Below are positions 1 through 8,850 of a stretch of DNA of 64,000 bases, piece by piece. This DNA comes from CAZJHD01 sp964545855 (GTDB lineage Bacteria > Planctomycetota > UBA1135 > JACQFD01): positions 20,160 to 84,159 of the forward strand of contig CAZJHD010000017.1 of assembly GCA_964545855.1 (NCBI GenBank), given 5' to 3'. The notes under the pieces were generated by a model. That model saw only the letters and a list, made by a program, of their open reading frames with translations, was not told the origin of the DNA and ran no database searches. Position numbers and translations under genes: made by a program. Numbering within the stretch: position 1 is the stretch's first letter; each line of letters begins with the position of its first letter.

Positions 1-2
1 CC

Positions 3-479
3 CTCGAGGACCTCGTGCGCTGCGTCGAGCGGGGAGCGCCCGCCGTGGTCGAGCGCGCGATCCTCCTCCTCGGTCGGGTCGGCGCCGAGGCGCGCAGCTC
101 CGTCGACCGGCTCTCCCTCGTGGCCATCCGCGCCGGCAACGCGCCGCTCCTGGGAGCGCTCCTGCGCAACGGGAACGCGGCGGCGGGCCGCGGCGGCGAG
201 CGCCTGCCGGAGGGCCTGCGCGATCTGCTCGCCCTCGCGCGGCACGACGACCCCGCCGTGCGCCAGCTCGCGATCCGCATGCTGGGGGAGCTGCGCTGCA
301 TCGAGGGAGTGCCCACCGTCGCGGACGCGCATCTCGACGCGTCGCCCGAGGTCGCCATCGAGGCGGACGACGCGTTCCTCGAGTGGGGCGCTCCCGACCT
401 CGGCTTCGACCCGGAGATCGGCGATCCCCAGAAGCGCGACGTCGTCGCGAAGCGGCGCGCGTTCCGTCCGAAGAGCTGA
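3..479 (+). CDS. HEAT-repeat-like protein, C-terminal part (5' end outside window)
   Basis: The reading frame is open from the first complete codon, so the gene starts before the window; the GTG at 15 is only the first in-window start-like codon. The visible 158 residues are rich in Ala, Leu and Arg helices with a HEAT-like unit (ARHDDPAVRQLAIRMLGEL) followed by a second helical pair. No catalytic motif is visible. It is followed after 36 bases by murA on the same strand. HEAT repeats usually form protein-binding solenoids; no more specific role can be given from this fragment. Confidence 0.6.
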   Translation, partial: LEDLVRCVERGAPAVVERAILLLGRVGAEARSSVDRLSLVAIRAGNAPLLGALLRNGNAAAGRGGERLPEGLRDLLALARHDDPAVRQLAIRMLGELRCIEGVPTVADAHLDASPEVAIEADDAFLEWGAPDLGFDPEIGDPQKRDVVAKRRAFRPKS

Positions 480-515
480 GCACCCCGAACCCCCGACGCA
501 CCGAAGGGACCGATC

Positions 516-1829
516 ATGGACCGATTCCGCATTCGAGGAGGCCTTCGCCTGCGCGGCGCCATCGAGGTCGCGGGCAGCAAGAACGCCGCGCTTCCGATCC
601 TCTGCGCGGCCCTCCTGACGAACGAGACGCTGCGCATCGAGCGGGCTCCCCGACTCCGCGACATCGAGAACCTCCTGCGGATCCTCGACGTGCTCGGCGT
701 GCGCAGCGAGCGCCTCGCCACGGGCACCCTCGTCGCGAAGACCGAGAGCGAGGAGTGCTCGATCGCGCCCTACGAGCTCGTCTCGACGATGCGCGGATCC
801 TTCGCGGTGCTGGGCCCGCTCCTCGGGAAGCGCCACCGGGCGCGCGTCTCTCTCCCGGGCGGCTGCGTGATCGGCGTGCGCCCCGTCGATCTCCACCTGA
901 AGGGGCTGCGCGCTCTCTCCGCCGACATCCGGATCGACGAGGGATACGTGGTGGCGCAGGCGCCGTCCGGCGGTCTCCGGGGCGCTCGGATCCATCTCGG
1001 CTCCGCCAACGGCTCCACGGTGCTCGGCACCGCGAACGTGCTCATGGCGGCCGTCCTCGCCCGGGGCAAGACCGTCATCGAGGCGGCCGCCTGCGAGCCC
1101 GAGCTGGAAGACCTGTGCCGGTGCCTCGTCGCCATGGGCGCCGAGATCCAGGGCATCGGATCGCCGACGCTCGAGATCCGCGGCGTCGAGGAGCTCCACG
1201 GCGCGACGCACGGTCTCGTCGCCGACCGCATCGAGGCGGGCACCTTCGTGATCGCCGGCGTGCTCGCGGGGGGCGAGGTGGAGATCCGCGGCGCGGTGCC
1301 CGAGCACCTGGGCGCGCTCTTCGACCGGCTCGAGGAGGCCGGCGCACGCGTCGAGACCGACGAGAGCGGCACGATCCGCACGCGCGGCGTCGCGCGGCTG
1401 CGCGCGACGGACGTCACGACGCACCCCTATCCCGGATTCCCGACCGATCTGCAGGCGCAGTGGATGACGGCCATGGCCGTCGCCGACGGAGTCGCGGTCG
1501 TGACCGAGCGCATCTTCCAGGACCGCTACACGCACGCAGGAGAGCTCCTGCGCATGGGAGCGCAGATCCGGCGCGAGGGCCCGAGCTGCATCGTCCGCGG
1601 CGTCGACGGGCTCTCGGGAGCGCCCATCATGGCGAGCGACCTGCGGGCGTCGGCGGCTCTCGTGATCGCGGGGCTCGTGGCCCGCGGCGAGACCCACGTG
1701 CGTCGCGTGTACCACATCGATCGCGGCTACGAGCGGATCGAGGAGCGCCTCTCGGCCCTGGGTGCCGACATCGTCCGGGAGGAGGATCGGACGGCGCCCG
1801 CGGGGGAGGCCGGCGCCGCCGAGGGTTGA
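516..1829 (+). CDS. murA: UDP-N-acetylglucosamine 1-carboxyvinyltransferase
   Basis: 437 residues, the normal MurA length. The enzyme transfers enolpyruvate from PEP to UDP-GlcNAc, the first committed step of peptidoglycan synthesis in the cytoplasm. The N-terminal substrate loop GSKNAALPILCA (K22, N23) and the active-site loop LPGGCVIGVRPVDLH are present, with the PEP-binding, fosfomycin-target cysteine at C117. The two-fold inside-out barrel signature repeats are clear (AGTFVIAGVL, GFPTDLQAQW). Start ATG 516 gives the canonical beginning MDRFRIRGG. Presence of an intact Cys enzyme implies a peptidoglycan pathway, which was once disputed for Planctomycetes. The following TolC gene has its own upstream -10-like hexamer. 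Confidence 0.96.
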   Translation: MDRFRIRGGLRLRGAIEVAGSKNAALPILCAALLTNETLRIERAPRLRDIENLLRILDVLGVRSERLATGTLVAKTESEECSIAPYELVSTMRGSFAVLGPLLGKRHRARVSLPGGCVIGVRPVDLHLKGLRALSADIRIDEGYVVAQAPSGGLRGARIHLGSANGSTVLGTANVLMAAVLARGKTVIEAAACEPELEDLCRCLVAMGAEIQGIGSPTLEIRGVEELHGATHGLVADRIEAGTFVIAGVLAGGEVEIRGAVPEHLGALFDRLEEAGARVETDESGTIRTRGVARLRATDVTTHPYPGFPTDLQAQWMTAMAVADGVAVVTERIFQDRYTHAGELLRMGAQIRREGPSCIVRGVDGLSGAPIMASDLRASAALVIAGLVARGETHVRRVYHIDRGYERIEERLSALGADIVREEDRTAPAGEAGAAEG

Positions 1830-1856
1830 TCGCCCCAGGGGTCGCACGGACTCCGC

Positions 1857-1862
1857 TACCCT
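1857..1862 (+). promoter_or_regulatory. putative -10 hexamer for the efflux operon
   Basis: TACCCT lies 65 bases before the chosen TolC start, in the murA-tolC gap, and matches the TACNNT hexamer seen before ffh, rpmE and ssb. No convincing -35 lies 17 bases upstream, so this is a weak call. Confidence 0.3.
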
Positions 1863-1926
1863 GGAACGCTTGCGGCGTTCCCCGCGGGCCTCGACCGCGG
1901 CAGAGGCCGAGCGTCCACCCCCCTTC

Positions 1927-3579
1927 ATGCGTCGACCTCCTCCCGATCACCTCGCCCGCCGGTGCGCCCTCCTGGCGATGGTGCTCGTCCTCTCCGGATG
2001 CTCGGCGCAGTCCTTCCGCGAGGCGGCGGACCGCGAGGTCTACGGCATCCTCGCCGAGCGATCCAAACAGCTCTTCGGCAGACCCGAGCCGCTCTCCATC
2101 GAGCCGGTCGCCGGCGCGCTGCGCGAGCGGCTGCTCGCCGAGACGCCGGCCGAGCCCGTCGTCCTCACCTTCGCTCGAGCCCTCGAGGTCGCCGCGGAGA
2201 ACAGCCGCGAGTACCGCGCGCAGCGCGAGTCGGTCTACCTCGCGGCCCTCGGCCTCACGCTCGAGCGCTGGCGCCTCGGCTACATCCCGAGTCTCACGGC
2301 CGTCGCGGAGCTCACGGGCGAGCAGAACCAGGCGGCGACGGGGAGCGTGGGCGCCGGATTCACGAAGGTGCTGGGCACGGGCGCCACGATCGTCGGGAAC
2401 CTCGGGATGAGCGTCTTCCGCGTGCTCTTCACGGGAGACCGATTCCATTCGCTTCCCGCGGTCCTGAGCCTCTCCGTCACGCAGCCGCTCCTGAGGGGCT
2501 TCGGCAGCGACATCACCGAGGAGCCCCTCACGCAGGCGGAGCGGAACGTGATCTACGCGCTGCGCGCCTACGAGCGGTTCCGCCACGAGCTCGCCGTGGA
2601 CGTGGCGACGCGCGTCTACCGGATCCTCCAGCAGATCGACACGGTCGACAACGAGAAGGCGAACTACGACAACCTCGTGATCGTTCGGGAGCGCAACGAG
2701 GCCCTCGCCCAGGCGGGCCGGCTCTCGGACGTCGAGGTCGGACAGGCGCAGCAGAACGAGCTGTCGGCGCGCGACCGGTGGATCGATGCGCAGCGCGCCT
2801 TCGCCGAGAGCACGGACTCGCTGAAGATCTTCCTCGGTCTCCCCGTCTCGGCGCCGATCGAGGTGGATCCCCGGGAGCTGCGCCGTCTCGTCGACGAGGG
2901 GCTCGTCCCCGTCACGATCGACGAGGCCCGGGCCTTCGCCGCCGCGACGCGACACCGGCTCGACTACCGGACGACCCAGGACCGCGTGGCCGACGCCGAG
3001 CGGCGCACCTCCGTCGCCGCCGATGCGCTCCGAGCGGGCCTCGATCTCGGCGCCTCCTACTCCGTCGCCTCTCTCGAGGGCCGCGTCGCCGACCTCCGGA
3101 CGGAGACCGCCGCTTGGGACGTCTCGATCGGTCTCGACCTCCCCGTCGATCGCCTCCCGGAGCGCAACGCCTACCGGAGCTCCCTCGTGGCCCTCGAGGC
3201 GGAGCGCCGGTCGGCGTCGCTCGCGACCGACAATATCCGCCTCGAGATCCGCAATCTCGTGCGCGACCTCGCCCAAGCGCGCTCCAGCTTCGAGATCCAG
3301 TCGAAGGCCGTCGATCTGGCGCGGAGCCGCGTCGAGAGCGTCGAGCTGAACCTCCAGGCGGGACGCGCCAACACCCGAGATCTCCTGGAGGCGCAGGAGT
3401 CCCTCGTCTCCGCCCAGAACGCCCTGACGCGCAACCTCATCGAGTACACTCTGGCGAGGCTCTCTCTCTATCGCGACCTGGGAGCACTCCAGGTGGACGA
3501 GAGCGGTCTCCACATCGACGCGGAGGTCCTCGCCGCCTCTCTCCCGGAGGGATCCTCCCCCGATGCCCAGCCGAACTGA
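1927..3579 (+). CDS. TolC-family outer-membrane efflux protein
   Basis: 550 residues. An ATG at 1927 is preferred over earlier in-frame starts because it begins a lipoprotein signal peptide (MRRPPPDHLARRCALLAMV then lipobox LSGC, acylated Cys near residue 21). The rest has the duplicated long-helix and beta-strand pattern of OEP/TolC proteins, with heptad-rich helices such as ALAQAGRLSDVEVGQAQQNE and a second copy LQAGRANTRDLLEAQESLV. It would form the trimeric outer-membrane duct of a tripartite pump. Its stop overlaps the start of the adaptor gene by 17 bases, and ATPase and permease genes follow, so all four parts of a MacAB-TolC-type exporter are in one operon. Substrate unknown. Confidence 0.88.
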   Translation: MRRPPPDHLARRCALLAMVLVLSGCSAQSFREAADREVYGILAERSKQLFGRPEPLSIEPVAGALRERLLAETPAEPVVLTFARALEVAAENSREYRAQRESVYLAALGLTLERWRLGYIPSLTAVAELTGEQNQAATGSVGAGFTKVLGTGATIVGNLGMSVFRVLFTGDRFHSLPAVLSLSVTQPLLRGFGSDITEEPLTQAERNVIYALRAYERFRHELAVDVATRVYRILQQIDTVDNEKANYDNLVIVRERNEALAQAGRLSDVEVGQAQQNELSARDRWIDAQRAFAESTDSLKIFLGLPVSAPIEVDPRELRRLVDEGLVPVTIDEARAFAAATRHRLDYRTTQDRVADAERRTSVAADALRAGLDLGASYSVASLEGRVADLRTETAAWDVSIGLDLPVDRLPERNAYRSSLVALEAERRSASLATDNIRLEIRNLVRDLAQARSSFEIQSKAVDLARSRVESVELNLQAGRANTRDLLEAQESLVSAQNALTRNLIEYTLARLSLYRDLGALQVDESGLHIDAEVLAASLPEGSSPDAQPN

Positions 3580-5482
3580 TACCTCGAGCACGGCCGTCCG
3601 AGCGTCCGGCGCGCCCGCGCGCCGACGAGGCGTGGGGCGCGCCGTCGCATGGCTCGTCGCGATCGTGATCGTCGGAGCCGTCGGGTGGGCCCTCCTGAGC
3701 ACGGGACCGACGGAGTCGTTGAAGGACCTCCCGATCGCGACCGTCGAGCGGGGCCCGATCCGCATCTCGCTCCTGGAGCGAGGGAATCTGAAGGCGAAGC
3801 AGAGCACGACGCTGCGGAGCGAACTCGAGGGACAGGCGCGCATCCTGTCGATCGTCCAGGAAGGGAAGCTCGTGAAGGCGGGCGACCTGGTCTGCGAGCT
3901 CGACGTCTCCCAGCAGGTGGAGCGGCGCGTCCAGCAGCTCATCTCCTACGAGCAGGCGGAGGCGAGCCACATCGAGGCGAAGGAGCGGCTCGCCATCCAG
4001 GACAGCGAGGCCGAGAGCGCGATCCAGAAGGCGGCCCTGGCGCTCGAGATGGCCCAGATCGACGTCGAGAAGTACGACCAGGGCGACTGGCCGAAGCAGC
4101 TGCAGACTCTCGAGGCCCAGATCACGATCTCGGAGCAGGAGCTGAAGCGCGCCGAGGAGCGGCACAGCTGGTCGCAGAAGCTCGCCGAGAGGGGCTACAT
4201 CACGCGCATCGAGCTCGAGCAGGATCTCCTCGCGGTCAACAAGTCGAGGATCGATCTGGAGCTCGCGCGACGCAGCCTCGAAGTCGCCAAGCGGTACGAG
4301 CAGCCGACGGAGGCGAAGAAGCGCCGGGCCGACGTCGCCGAGTTCACGCGCGAGGTGGATCGCGTGAAGCGCCAGATGGCGGCCGAGCGCGCGCAGGCCG
4401 AGGCGAACTTCAAGGCCCGCGAGGCCATGTTCCGCTACGAGAAGGAGCGGCTCGCGAAGCTGGACTCGCAGATCGAGAAGGCGCGGATCCTCGCTCCGAC
4501 GGACGGCATCGTCGTCTACGTCAGCTCGGGAGGCTCCTCGCGGCGCAACGAGGCTCCGCTCGGTCCCGGTGCGACCGTCGACGAGCGCGAGGGAATCATC
4601 GAGCTGCCGGACACGACGGGCATGCTCGCCGAGGTCAAGATCCACGAGTCGGCCATCGACCGCGTGCGCGTGGGCCAGCTGGGAATCGTCACCGTGGAAG
4701 CGTTCCCCGGACGTGTGCTCCAGGCGCGTGTCAGCTACCTGGCGGTCGTGCCGGACTCCCAGTCGCGCTGGTCGAACCCCGATCTCCGCGTGTTCCGCGC
4801 CGAGGTGGAGCTCTCGGGGGATACCTCCGACATGCGTCCGCAGATGTCCTGCGCCCTCGAGCTCGTGATCGCCGACCTGCAGGACGCGGTCCACGTGCCG
4901 GCTCAGGCGATCTTCCGGAAGTCCGGAGAGCCGCAGTGCTTCGTGGTGGACGGATCGCGCGTCGAGCAGCGCCCCGTCGAACTCGGGCTCTCGAACGACA
5001 TCGACGTCGAGATTCGCTCGGGACTCCGCGAGGGCGAGATCGTTCTCCTGGCGCTGCCGCCGGGGATCGCGAGCCAGCTCGCCGTCGAGGTGCCGCGCAC
5101 GAGGGTCGGCGAAGTCGTCACGCCCGAGGACGGGCCCCTGCCGCCCGCGAATCCGTCGATGCGCGGTGGCGATCGGCGGCCCGAGAACGGAGGCCGGTCC
5201 GAGGGCGGCCGCAACGAAGCAGGACGCAGTGGAGGCGGCCGAGAGGGCAGCTTCGAGGGCGGCCGCTCGCCCGGAGCAGGCCGGCCCGGCAACGGGCGCG
5301 GCGATGGCGCCCGGAAACCCGAGGGGTCCGCACGCGCCGATGGACCGAAGGGAAACGCTCCCGGCACGCAGACGGCCGGCGGCACGCAGACGGCCGGCGG
5401 CACGCAGACGGCCGGAGGCACGCCGCAGGCGAACGGCGCGGCCGAGTCGGCCGATGGGGCTGCGACCCAGTCCCCCCGGTAG
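3563..5482 (+). CDS. HlyD/MacA-type periplasmic adaptor (membrane fusion protein)
   Basis: 639 residues. One N-terminal membrane segment (about residues 26-47) is followed by a lipoyl/barrel half-motif, a long coiled-coil hairpin (about 105-310), the second lipoyl half (ILAPTDGIVVYVSSGG) and a beta-barrel domain. This is the architecture of MacA-like adaptors bridging an inner-membrane ABC pump to TolC. The C-terminal about 115 residues are an added Gly/Arg-rich disordered tail containing three exact GTQTAG hexapeptides. It overlaps the tolC stop by 17 bases, and the ATPase gene starts 13 bases after its stop. The tail is unusual for the family; its role is unknown. Confidence 0.87.
   Translation: MPSRTDTSSTAVRASGAPARRRGVGRAVAWLVAIVIVGAVGWALLSTGPTESLKDLPIATVERGPIRISLLERGNLKAKQSTTLRSELEGQARILSIVQEGKLVKAGDLVCELDVSQQVERRVQQLISYEQAEASHIEAKERLAIQDSEAESAIQKAALALEMAQIDVEKYDQGDWPKQLQTLEAQITISEQELKRAEERHSWSQKLAERGYITRIELEQDLLAVNKSRIDLELARRSLEVAKRYEQPTEAKKRRADVAEFTREVDRVKRQMAAERAQAEANFKAREAMFRYEKERLAKLDSQIEKARILAPTDGIVVYVSSGGSSRRNEAPLGPGATVDEREGIIELPDTTGMLAEVKIHESAIDRVRVGQLGIVTVEAFPGRVLQARVSYLAVVPDSQSRWSNPDLRVFRAEVELSGDTSDMRPQMSCALELVIADLQDAVHVPAQAIFRKSGEPQCFVVDGSRVEQRPVELGLSNDIDVEIRSGLREGEIVLLALPPGIASQLAVEVPRTRVGEVVTPEDGPLPPANPSMRGGDRRPENGGRSEGGRNEAGRSGGGREGSFEGGRSPGAGRPGNGRGDGARKPEGSARADGPKGNAPGTQTAGGTQTAGGTQTAGGTPQANGAAESADGAATQSPR
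5363..5416 (+). repeat. three 18-bp tandem repeats inside the adaptor gene
   Basis: Three head-to-tail copies of ggcacgcagacggccggc (the last ends in gga) encode GTQTAG three times in the disordered tail of the adaptor. Such near-perfect units are prone to slipped-strand copy-number change, which stays in frame because the unit is a multiple of three. Confidence 0.9.
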
Positions 5483-5495
5483 CGAGGTCCCTCCC

Positions 5496-6230
5496 GTGGC
5501 AGCGGACGACCCCGTCGTCGTCTTCGAGGACGTCCACCGCGAGTTCCGCATGGGGACCGAGGTGGTGGCGGCGCTCGACGGAGTGTCCTTCACGATCGGC
5601 CGCGGCGAGTACTGGGCCATGATGGGGACCTCCGGCTCGGGCAAGTCGACGGCGCTGAACGTCCTCGGCTGCCTCGACCGCCCCACGGCCGGCCGCTACA
5701 TCCTCGACGGCCAGGACGTGGCGCTCCTCACGGACGATCAGCTCTCCGATCTCCGGAATCGCGCGCTCGGCTTCGTCTTCCAGTCGTTCCACCTGATCCC
5801 ACAGCTCACGGTCCTCGAGAACATCGAGGTTCCGCTGATCTACCGGACGGACCCTCCTCCCGATGGCCGCGAGCGGGCTCTCGAGCTCGCGCGCCGCGTG
5901 GGTCTGACCGATCGGCTCCGCCATCGCCCGACGGAGCTCTCCGGCGGACAGCAGCAGCGGGTCGCGATCGCCCGCGCCCTCATGAACGGGCCCGCCGTCC
6001 TCCTCGCCGACGAGGCGACGGGCAACCTCGACTCGTCGACGGCGCGCGAGATCCTCGATCTCTTCGACCAGCTGCACGACGAGGGAATGACGCTCGTCCT
6101 CGTGACGCACGACGCGGCCGTCGGCCGCCGCGCGAGCAAGATCCTGCACCTGAGCGACGGCAAGGTGCGCGACATCGAGGTGGTTGCACACGGCCGCCCC
6201 GCCGCGGTGTCTCCGGGAGGCGGACCGTGA
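5496..6230 (+). CDS. ABC transporter ATP-binding protein (MacB/LolD-type)
   Basis: 244 residues. It has Walker A GTSGSGKS, Q-loop FVFQSFHLIPQLT, signature LSGGQQQR, Walker B VLLADEAT and an H-loop (LVTHD). These identify an ATP-hydrolysing subunit of the lipoprotein-release/MacB family, which drives mechanotransmission rather than classic transport. GTG 5496 is chosen because the conserved N-terminus (VVVFEDVHREFRMG) starts just after it; the frame is open further upstream but overlaps the adaptor tail. The stop overlaps the permease start as GTGA. It powers the adjacent MacA-TolC-like pump. Confidence 0.93.
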   Translation: MAADDPVVVFEDVHREFRMGTEVVAALDGVSFTIGRGEYWAMMGTSGSGKSTALNVLGCLDRPTAGRYILDGQDVALLTDDQLSDLRNRALGFVFQSFHLIPQLTVLENIEVPLIYRTDPPPDGRERALELARRVGLTDRLRHRPTELSGGQQQRVAIARALMNGPAVLLADEATGNLDSSTAREILDLFDQLHDEGMTLVLVTHDAAVGRRASKILHLSDGKVRDIEVVAHGRPAAVSPGGGP

Positions 6231-7504
6231 GCCTCGGTCTCTCCATCGGCCGCACCGTGAGCCTCGGTCTGCGGAGCCTCCTGCAGCACCGCCTGCGGGC
6301 GGCGCTCACCATGCTCGGAGTGCTCTTCGGCGTGAGCTCGGTGGTGGCCATGCTCTCGATCGGAGCGGGCGCGAAGTGGGAGGAGCAGCAGCAGATCCAG
6401 CAGCTCGGCAGCACGAACCTGCTGATGCGCAGCGTGAAGCCCGCCGAGAGCTCGCGCGGCGGGGGCAGCCGCTCCCAGTTCATCAGCATGTACGGGCTCG
6501 TCGACGAGGATCTCGAACGGATCTCCAGGATCCCCGGCATCGAATCGGTCGTGCCGGTGCGCGAGCTGCGCGAGGACGTCCGGGTCGGAGAGAAGTGGCT
6601 CGCGCCGCGTGTCCTGGCGACGCTCCCGAGCTACATCGAGGCGACCGGACGCATCGTGGCGGAGGGGCGTTTCCTCTGCGAGGAGGATCAGTTTCGCGGC
6701 GCGAACGTCTGCGTGCTCGGCAGCGAGACCGCGCGGCAGCTCTTCACCTTCACGGACCCGCTCGGGGAGATCGTGCGCATCGGAGCGGACTGCTTCCGCG
6801 TCGTCGGCATCCTGGTCCCGCGCGCGTCGACCACGGGCACGCAGTCGTCGCTCAACGTCACGACCTCGGGGGAGATCTTCGTGCCGCTGCGCACCGCGCG
6901 GCGCTGGTTCGGCGAGATCACGATGAAGATCCGCCCCGGCAGCCGCGAGATGGAGCGCGTCGAGCTCCACGAGATCATCGCCCGGGTCGCGTCGCTCGAT
7001 CAGGTGGAGCCCGTCGCGGAAGCGGTTCGCGAGGTGCTCCGCAAGTACCACACGAACAACGACTACGAGCTGGTGGTGCCCCTCGAGCTCCTGCTCAAGG
7101 CGCGGGAGACGGAGCGCATCTTCACGATCACGCTGGCGGCGATCGCCGGGATCTCGCTGCTCGTGGGCGGGATCGGGATCATGAACGTGATGCTCGCGAC
7201 GGTGACGGAGCGCACGCGCGAGATCGGCATCCGCCGCGCTCTCGGCGCGAAGCGCCGCCACATCGTCGCCCAGTTCCTGGTGGAGTGCGTCGTCCTCTCG
7301 GCCACGGGCGGCTTCCTCGGAATCGGCCTCGGGGTGGTGATCCCCGAGTTCGTCGAGAGGTGGGGGAACATGAGGACCATCGTGGATCCCTTCTTCGCGG
7401 TGTTGGCCTTCGGGATCTCCGTCGGCGTCGGGATCGTCTTCGGCCTCTATCCCGCGTGGCGCGCCTCCGTCATGAATCCCGTCGAGGCGCTCCGGCATGA
7501 GTGA
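6227..7504 (+). CDS. ABC transporter permease (MacB/FtsX family)
   Basis: 425 residues. A first membrane helix (RLRAALTMLGVLFGVSSVVA) is followed by a periplasmic MacB_PCD domain and a C-terminal FtsX domain with three helices. The family motif ERTREIGIRRALGAKRRHI sits in the cytoplasmic loop and the ending YPAWRASVMNPVEALRHE is typical of MacB. The GTG start overlaps the ATPase stop (GTGA). The gene overlaps the next gene by 8 bases. It is the inner-membrane, substrate-accepting part of the pump. Unlike E. coli MacB, ATPase and permease are separate polypeptides here. Confidence 0.93.
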   Translation: MSLGLSIGRTVSLGLRSLLQHRLRAALTMLGVLFGVSSVVAMLSIGAGAKWEEQQQIQQLGSTNLLMRSVKPAESSRGGGSRSQFISMYGLVDEDLERISRIPGIESVVPVRELREDVRVGEKWLAPRVLATLPSYIEATGRIVAEGRFLCEEDQFRGANVCVLGSETARQLFTFTDPLGEIVRIGADCFRVVGILVPRASTTGTQSSLNVTTSGEIFVPLRTARRWFGEITMKIRPGSREMERVELHEIIARVASLDQVEPVAEAVREVLRKYHTNNDYELVVPLELLLKARETERIFTITLAAIAGISLLVGGIGIMNVMLATVTERTREIGIRRALGAKRRHIVAQFLVECVVLSATGGFLGIGLGVVIPEFVERWGNMRTIVDPFFAVLAFGISVGVGIVFGLYPAWRASVMNPVEALRHE

Positions 7505-8831
7505 GCGCGTCGCGGCGGGGGGCGCCGGTCACGTGCTGCGTCGCGCGCGTCGATGGCTCGAGGTGGGGCTCTGGGCCGACGACCTCCGCAGCCTCCCGCG
7601 ATGGCGCGCGCTCCGTCTCGGCTCCCTGCGCGTCGCGACGCACGTTCTCGGCAGCTTCGGGAAGAATCTCGGCGGGATCCGTGCCGCCGGGCTCAGCATG
7701 ATCACGCTGCTCTCGATCGTGCCGATCCTCGTGCTCGTCTTCGGAGTCGCGAGCGGCCTCGGCTACCGGGAGAAGCTCGACGAGCTGATCGTGGAGTGGA
7801 CCGCGGGCTTCCCCGCCAACACGCGCGAGGCGATCGAAACGGTGCGCGGCCTCGTGAAGTCGACGCGCCTCGGGGCGCTGGGGATCATCGGGTCGCTGCT
7901 CCTCGCCTACTCCGCGCTCACGCTCTTCACGCGCGTCGAGCAGGCGCTCAACTACGTCTGGCGCGCGCGGAAGAGCCGGTCCTGGGCGCGACGCATCGTC
8001 GACTTCGTGGCCTTCCTCGTGCTCGTGCCGCTCTTCGGGCTCGCGTCGATCCTCCTGAATTCGATCTTCGCGAGCGCCGGCGCGCTCCGCGAGACGTGGC
8101 CGCTGATCAGCCTCCTCGTGGACGCGGGCGCGGGCGCGATCCCTCCGCTCCTCATGGGGCTCGCATTCACGCTCCTCTACAAGATCGTGCCGAACGTGCG
8201 AGTCCGGTGGATCCCGGCGATGCTGGGTGGGCTCGTCGCCGGTGCGACCTGGATCATCGTCTACGGCGTGTACCTCCGCTTCCAGGTGGGCGTCGGGCGC
8301 CTGAACGCGATCTACGCCACGCTCGCGGCGCTCCCGCTGCTGCTCGTCTACCTCCAGCTCTCCTGGACCATCCTGCTCGTCGGCGCCGACGTGAGCTTCG
8401 CGGTGCAGAACATCCACCGCCTCCGGGTGCTGGAGCATCTCCCGCCGCCCTCCTTCCGCGACCGCCGCCGCATCGCGATGCACGTCGTCGGAGAGGCGAC
8501 GCGGCGATTCACCGAGGGCCGCAAGGGAGTCGACGTCGTGGACCTGGCGAGCCGCTGCGACCTGCCGGGCGAGTGGGTCGTGCCCGTCGTCGACGACCTC
8601 GTCGCCGCCGGTCTTCTCCTGCGGGTCGACGGCGAGGAGGACTTCGTCGTCCCGGCGCGGCCGCCCGCTCTCCTGACGCTCGCCGAGGTGGCGCGCGCCG
8701 TCGAGGGGCCCGAGAACGACCTCGTGCGGCGGCTCGCCGTCGCCGATCCCTGCGCCCGCGCCCTCGAGGCGGTGGACCAGAGCCGCGATCGCGAGCTCGG
8801 GCCGAGGAGCTTCGACCCGAGCGCAGGCTGA
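7497..8831 (+). CDS. YihY/BrkB (UPF0761) family inner-membrane protein
   Basis: 444 residues. About six membrane helices in the first 300 residues carry the family features (LYKIVPNVRVRWIPAMLGGLVAGATWI and LSWTILLVGADVSFAVQN). A cytoplasmic C-terminal extension of about 120 residues looks like a winged-helix fold (VDVVDLASRCDLPGEWVV). The family was named ribonuclease BN in error; its function is not settled, with proposals in envelope transport. It begins inside the last codons of the efflux permease (8-base overlap), so it is probably co-transcribed with the pump. It converges on the next gene. Confidence 0.85.
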   Translation: MSERVAAGGAGHVLRRARRWLEVGLWADDLRSLPRWRALRLGSLRVATHVLGSFGKNLGGIRAAGLSMITLLSIVPILVLVFGVASGLGYREKLDELIVEWTAGFPANTREAIETVRGLVKSTRLGALGIIGSLLLAYSALTLFTRVEQALNYVWRARKSRSWARRIVDFVAFLVLVPLFGLASILLNSIFASAGALRETWPLISLLVDAGAGAIPPLLMGLAFTLLYKIVPNVRVRWIPAMLGGLVAGATWIIVYGVYLRFQVGVGRLNAIYATLAALPLLLVYLQLSWTILLVGADVSFAVQNIHRLRVLEHLPPPSFRDRRRIAMHVVGEATRRFTEGRKGVDVVDLASRCDLPGEWVVPVVDDLVAAGLLLRVDGEEDFVVPARPPALLTLAEVARAVEGPENDLVRRLAVADPCARALEAVDQSRDRELGPRSFDPSAG

Positions 8832-8850
8832 CGGCCGGCCGGCGGCGCGC

